Shown in pieces: positions 63,967-64,000 of a stretch of 64,000 nucleotides of DNA (position 1 is the first letter of the stretch; each line of letters begins with the position of its first letter). The stretch lies in assembly GCA_910589415.1 (NCBI GenBank), contig OU342634.1:20395144-20459143 (forward strand), read 5' to 3'. The DNA comes from Malachius bipustulatus (taxonomy: Eukaryota; Arthropoda; Insecta; Coleoptera; Melyridae). The translations under genes and the position numbers were made by a program. Below the pieces are notes generated by a model. The model made no database searches. It saw only the letters and a list, made by a program, of their open reading frames with translations, and was not told the origin of the DNA.

Positions 63967-64000
63967 ACTTGAAAAGAATGAAGAAATAAAACAAGTCGGT

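Overview
This window is A+T-rich eukaryotic DNA, almost certainly from an insect. Signs of this are the many Mag-like and other Ty3/gypsy elements, a BEL/Pao element, Tc1/mariner-type and PIF/Harbinger relics, short 59-64 bp introns, and frequent GGTAGGTACCTACC-type motifs of the kind common in Lepidoptera and Hemiptera. The order cannot be fixed from the sequence alone. There are no bacterial-style operons. Host genes are limited to two candidate first exons: a signal-peptide exon on the minus strand (14207-14270), and a small Lys/Ser-rich exon at the right edge (63268-63397) that could also belong to a transposon.

Left part (1-22750): old transposon fossils in unannotated DNA. These are a LINE 3' end (about 960-1228); a broken DDE transposase on the minus strand (about 1298-2670) between inverted repeats at 582-619 and 3477-3517; a PIF/Harbinger-like element (about 6687-9288) with a zeste/Myb-like gene facing a transposase fragment and carrying an 859-bp palindrome; a small inverted-repeat element (10473-10635); a foldback mariner relic (about 11900-12895); and inverted minisatellite blocks (17575-18030).

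Centre (22751-49395): a nest of transposons. A Mag-like gypsy element (LTRs 22751-22963 and 49148-49395) was hit in gag by a 1459-bp palindromic element and in its reverse transcriptase by a BEL/Pao element (25851-46631, 5-bp target duplication GTTCC). The BEL/Pao element was in turn hit in its reverse transcriptase by a very large gypsy element (28920-43333). The large element has two 2.72-kb LTRs that look identical, separate gag and pol frames joined by an A_AAA_AAC slippery site, a short intron inside the LTR, and a 3.5-kb repeat-rich region after pol. The reading frames on either side of each insertion are collinear, so the order of events can be read directly.

Right part (49396-64000): a TIR-bounded segment (49449-52718) with hairpins, a tandem duplication showing filled and empty versions of one site, and a tyrosine-recombinase (Crypton-like) fragment; a complete gypsy element (53016-58423, TSD GTAT) with one 1546-residue Gag-Pol frame that runs into its own 3' LTR; a 2.5-kb TA-flanked TIR element (59180-61657) built of 637-bp tandem repeats; and, at the edge, the small exon followed by an array of short hairpins with covarying arms (63499-63966). 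This array is the feature least explained by known families.
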